Shown here piece by piece: positions 63,552 through 64,000 of a DNA stretch of 64,000 nt. Numbering within the stretch: the first letter of the stretch is position 1; each line of letters opens with the position of its first letter. The translations under genes were made by a program, and so were the position numbers. The stretch comes from Terriglobia bacterium (GTDB taxonomy: Bacteria; Acidobacteriota; Terriglobia; Bryobacterales; UBA6623), in NCBI GenBank assembly GCA_009838515.1, contig VXRL01000046.1:4697-68696 (forward strand), read 5' to 3'. Under the pieces are notes generated by a model. That model did no database searches. It saw only the letters and a program-made list of their open reading frames with translations, and was not told the origin of the DNA.

Positions 63552-64000
63552 ATGACACAGACAGCCACCGAATACGCAGCCCGATTGGAGGTTGACTACC
63601 CGCAGCGGCTCGACCGTCTCACAACCCTCTTCCGCATCGTCTTGGCGATTCCGATCGTGTTTATTGCAGCGCTTCTATCGGCGAGTGGTTCCGAGACCTT
63701 GAAGGACGCAAGTGGAGAGACCGTCACGGTGGCTGGCTCCACCATTGGATCCATCATTTTCGCAACGGCGTTGATGATACTGTTCCGAAAGCGATACCCG
63801 CGCTGGTGGTTCGACTTCTTGCGGGAGCTGACGCGATTCCACGGACGTGTGTTCGCTTACTTGGCGCTCCTCACGGACCACTACCCTTCGACGGTTGACG
63901 AGCAAGGCGTGCACCTGGAAATCGACTACCCAGATGCCGAGCATGACCTCAACCGGTGGCTGCCATTGATCAAGTGGCTGCTGGTCCTCCCGCATCTGGT
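63552..64000 (+). CDS. DUF4389 membrane protein (truncated by window end)
   Basis: At least 149 residues, open at the window edge. EVDYPQRLDRLTTLFRIVLAIP, RYPRWWFDFLRELTRFHGRVFAYLALLTDHYPS and LEIDYPDAEHDLNRWLPLIKWLLVLPH are the DUF4389 repeats, each combining a membrane helix and a YP-containing loop. These are integral inner-membrane proteins of unknown function. Start ATG 63552 follows a TAGGAT box. Confidence 0.85.
   Translation, partial: MTQTATEYAARLEVDYPQRLDRLTTLFRIVLAIPIVFIAALLSASGSETLKDASGETVTVAGSTIGSIIFATALMILFRKRYPRWWFDFLRELTRFHGRVFAYLALLTDHYPSTVDEQGVHLEIDYPDAEHDLNRWLPLIKWLLVLPHL

Overview
The window reads as one contig of a GC-rich, Gram-negative, heterotrophic bacterium, most likely an acidobacterium. 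The evidence is a secreted VWFA-related protein of the acidobacterial type (10694-11779), a very long Oar-like TonB-dependent receptor with an N-terminal carboxypeptidase-regulatory-like domain (46279-51404), Tat-exported Gfo/Idh oxidoreductases, a CRTAC1/ASPIC-UnbV protein, a sulfatase and a TPR-rich secretome. The taxonomy is inferred from gene content only; no rRNA or tRNA gene was found. The first ~100 bases are G/C homopolymer-like and look like a contig-end artefact.

Layout. 1-3.2 kb: zinc-resistance module (SmtB-type regulator, duplicated His-rich metal-binding protein, divergent P1B-type ATPase). 3.3-6.9 kb: NosFY-like ABC exporter (one ATPase, two DUF3526-type permeases). 6.9-7.6 kb: MNT/HEPN toxin-antitoxin-like pair. 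7.9-10.3 kb: HEAT-repeat protein and secreted oxidoreductase. 10.7-24.2 kb: VWA protein, EVE protein, a propeller-PHP metallohydrolase gene broken by an in-frame amber codon, class III aminotransferase, TlpA-like thioredoxin, PlsY, CNT nucleoside transporter, FMN-binding protein, a second Gfo/Idh enzyme, a mono-heme c-type protein and an orphan LolD-like ATPase. 24.2-28 kb: PutA. 28.3-34.1 kb: CehA-like metallohydrolase, sialidase and a second, intact propeller-PHP protein. 34.1-38.6 kb: PIN-domain remnant, AttH-like protein and PIG-L deacetylase. 38.7-42.8 kb: an overlapping TPR-PfkB-GH4 operon. 43-46.2 kb: frameshifted CRTAC1 protein and APC permease. 46.3-51.4 kb: TonB receptor split by an ISKra4-like element. 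51.9-57.1 kb: ccmD/ccmC, glutamate formiminotransferase, pnp and rpsO. 57.2-60.2 kb: decaheme cytochrome plus a large beta-barrel. 60.2-64 kb: AIM24-like gene with a frameshift, secreted hypothetical, sulfatase and a truncated DUF4389 protein.

How the parts fit. Amino-acid catabolism (PutA, FtcD, aminotransferase, APC permease), nucleoside uptake and removal of sialic acid, sulfate and acyl groups from glycans (sialidase, sulfatase, PIG-L, GH4, PfkB, Gfo/Idh) indicate a scavenger of polymers and host- or algae-derived compounds. The decaheme cytochrome/barrel pair could carry electrons across the outer membrane, and CcmC/CcmD belong to the machinery that attaches heme to such proteins. Two features stand out: the porin-cytochrome pair, and the ISKra4-like insertion whose excision restores the TonB receptor exactly in frame. 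Many starts lie 5-11 bp after a TAnnnT box, which suggests common leaderless transcription. Four genes are broken (amber codon, two single-base shifts, one IS); the single-base shifts may be assembly errors.
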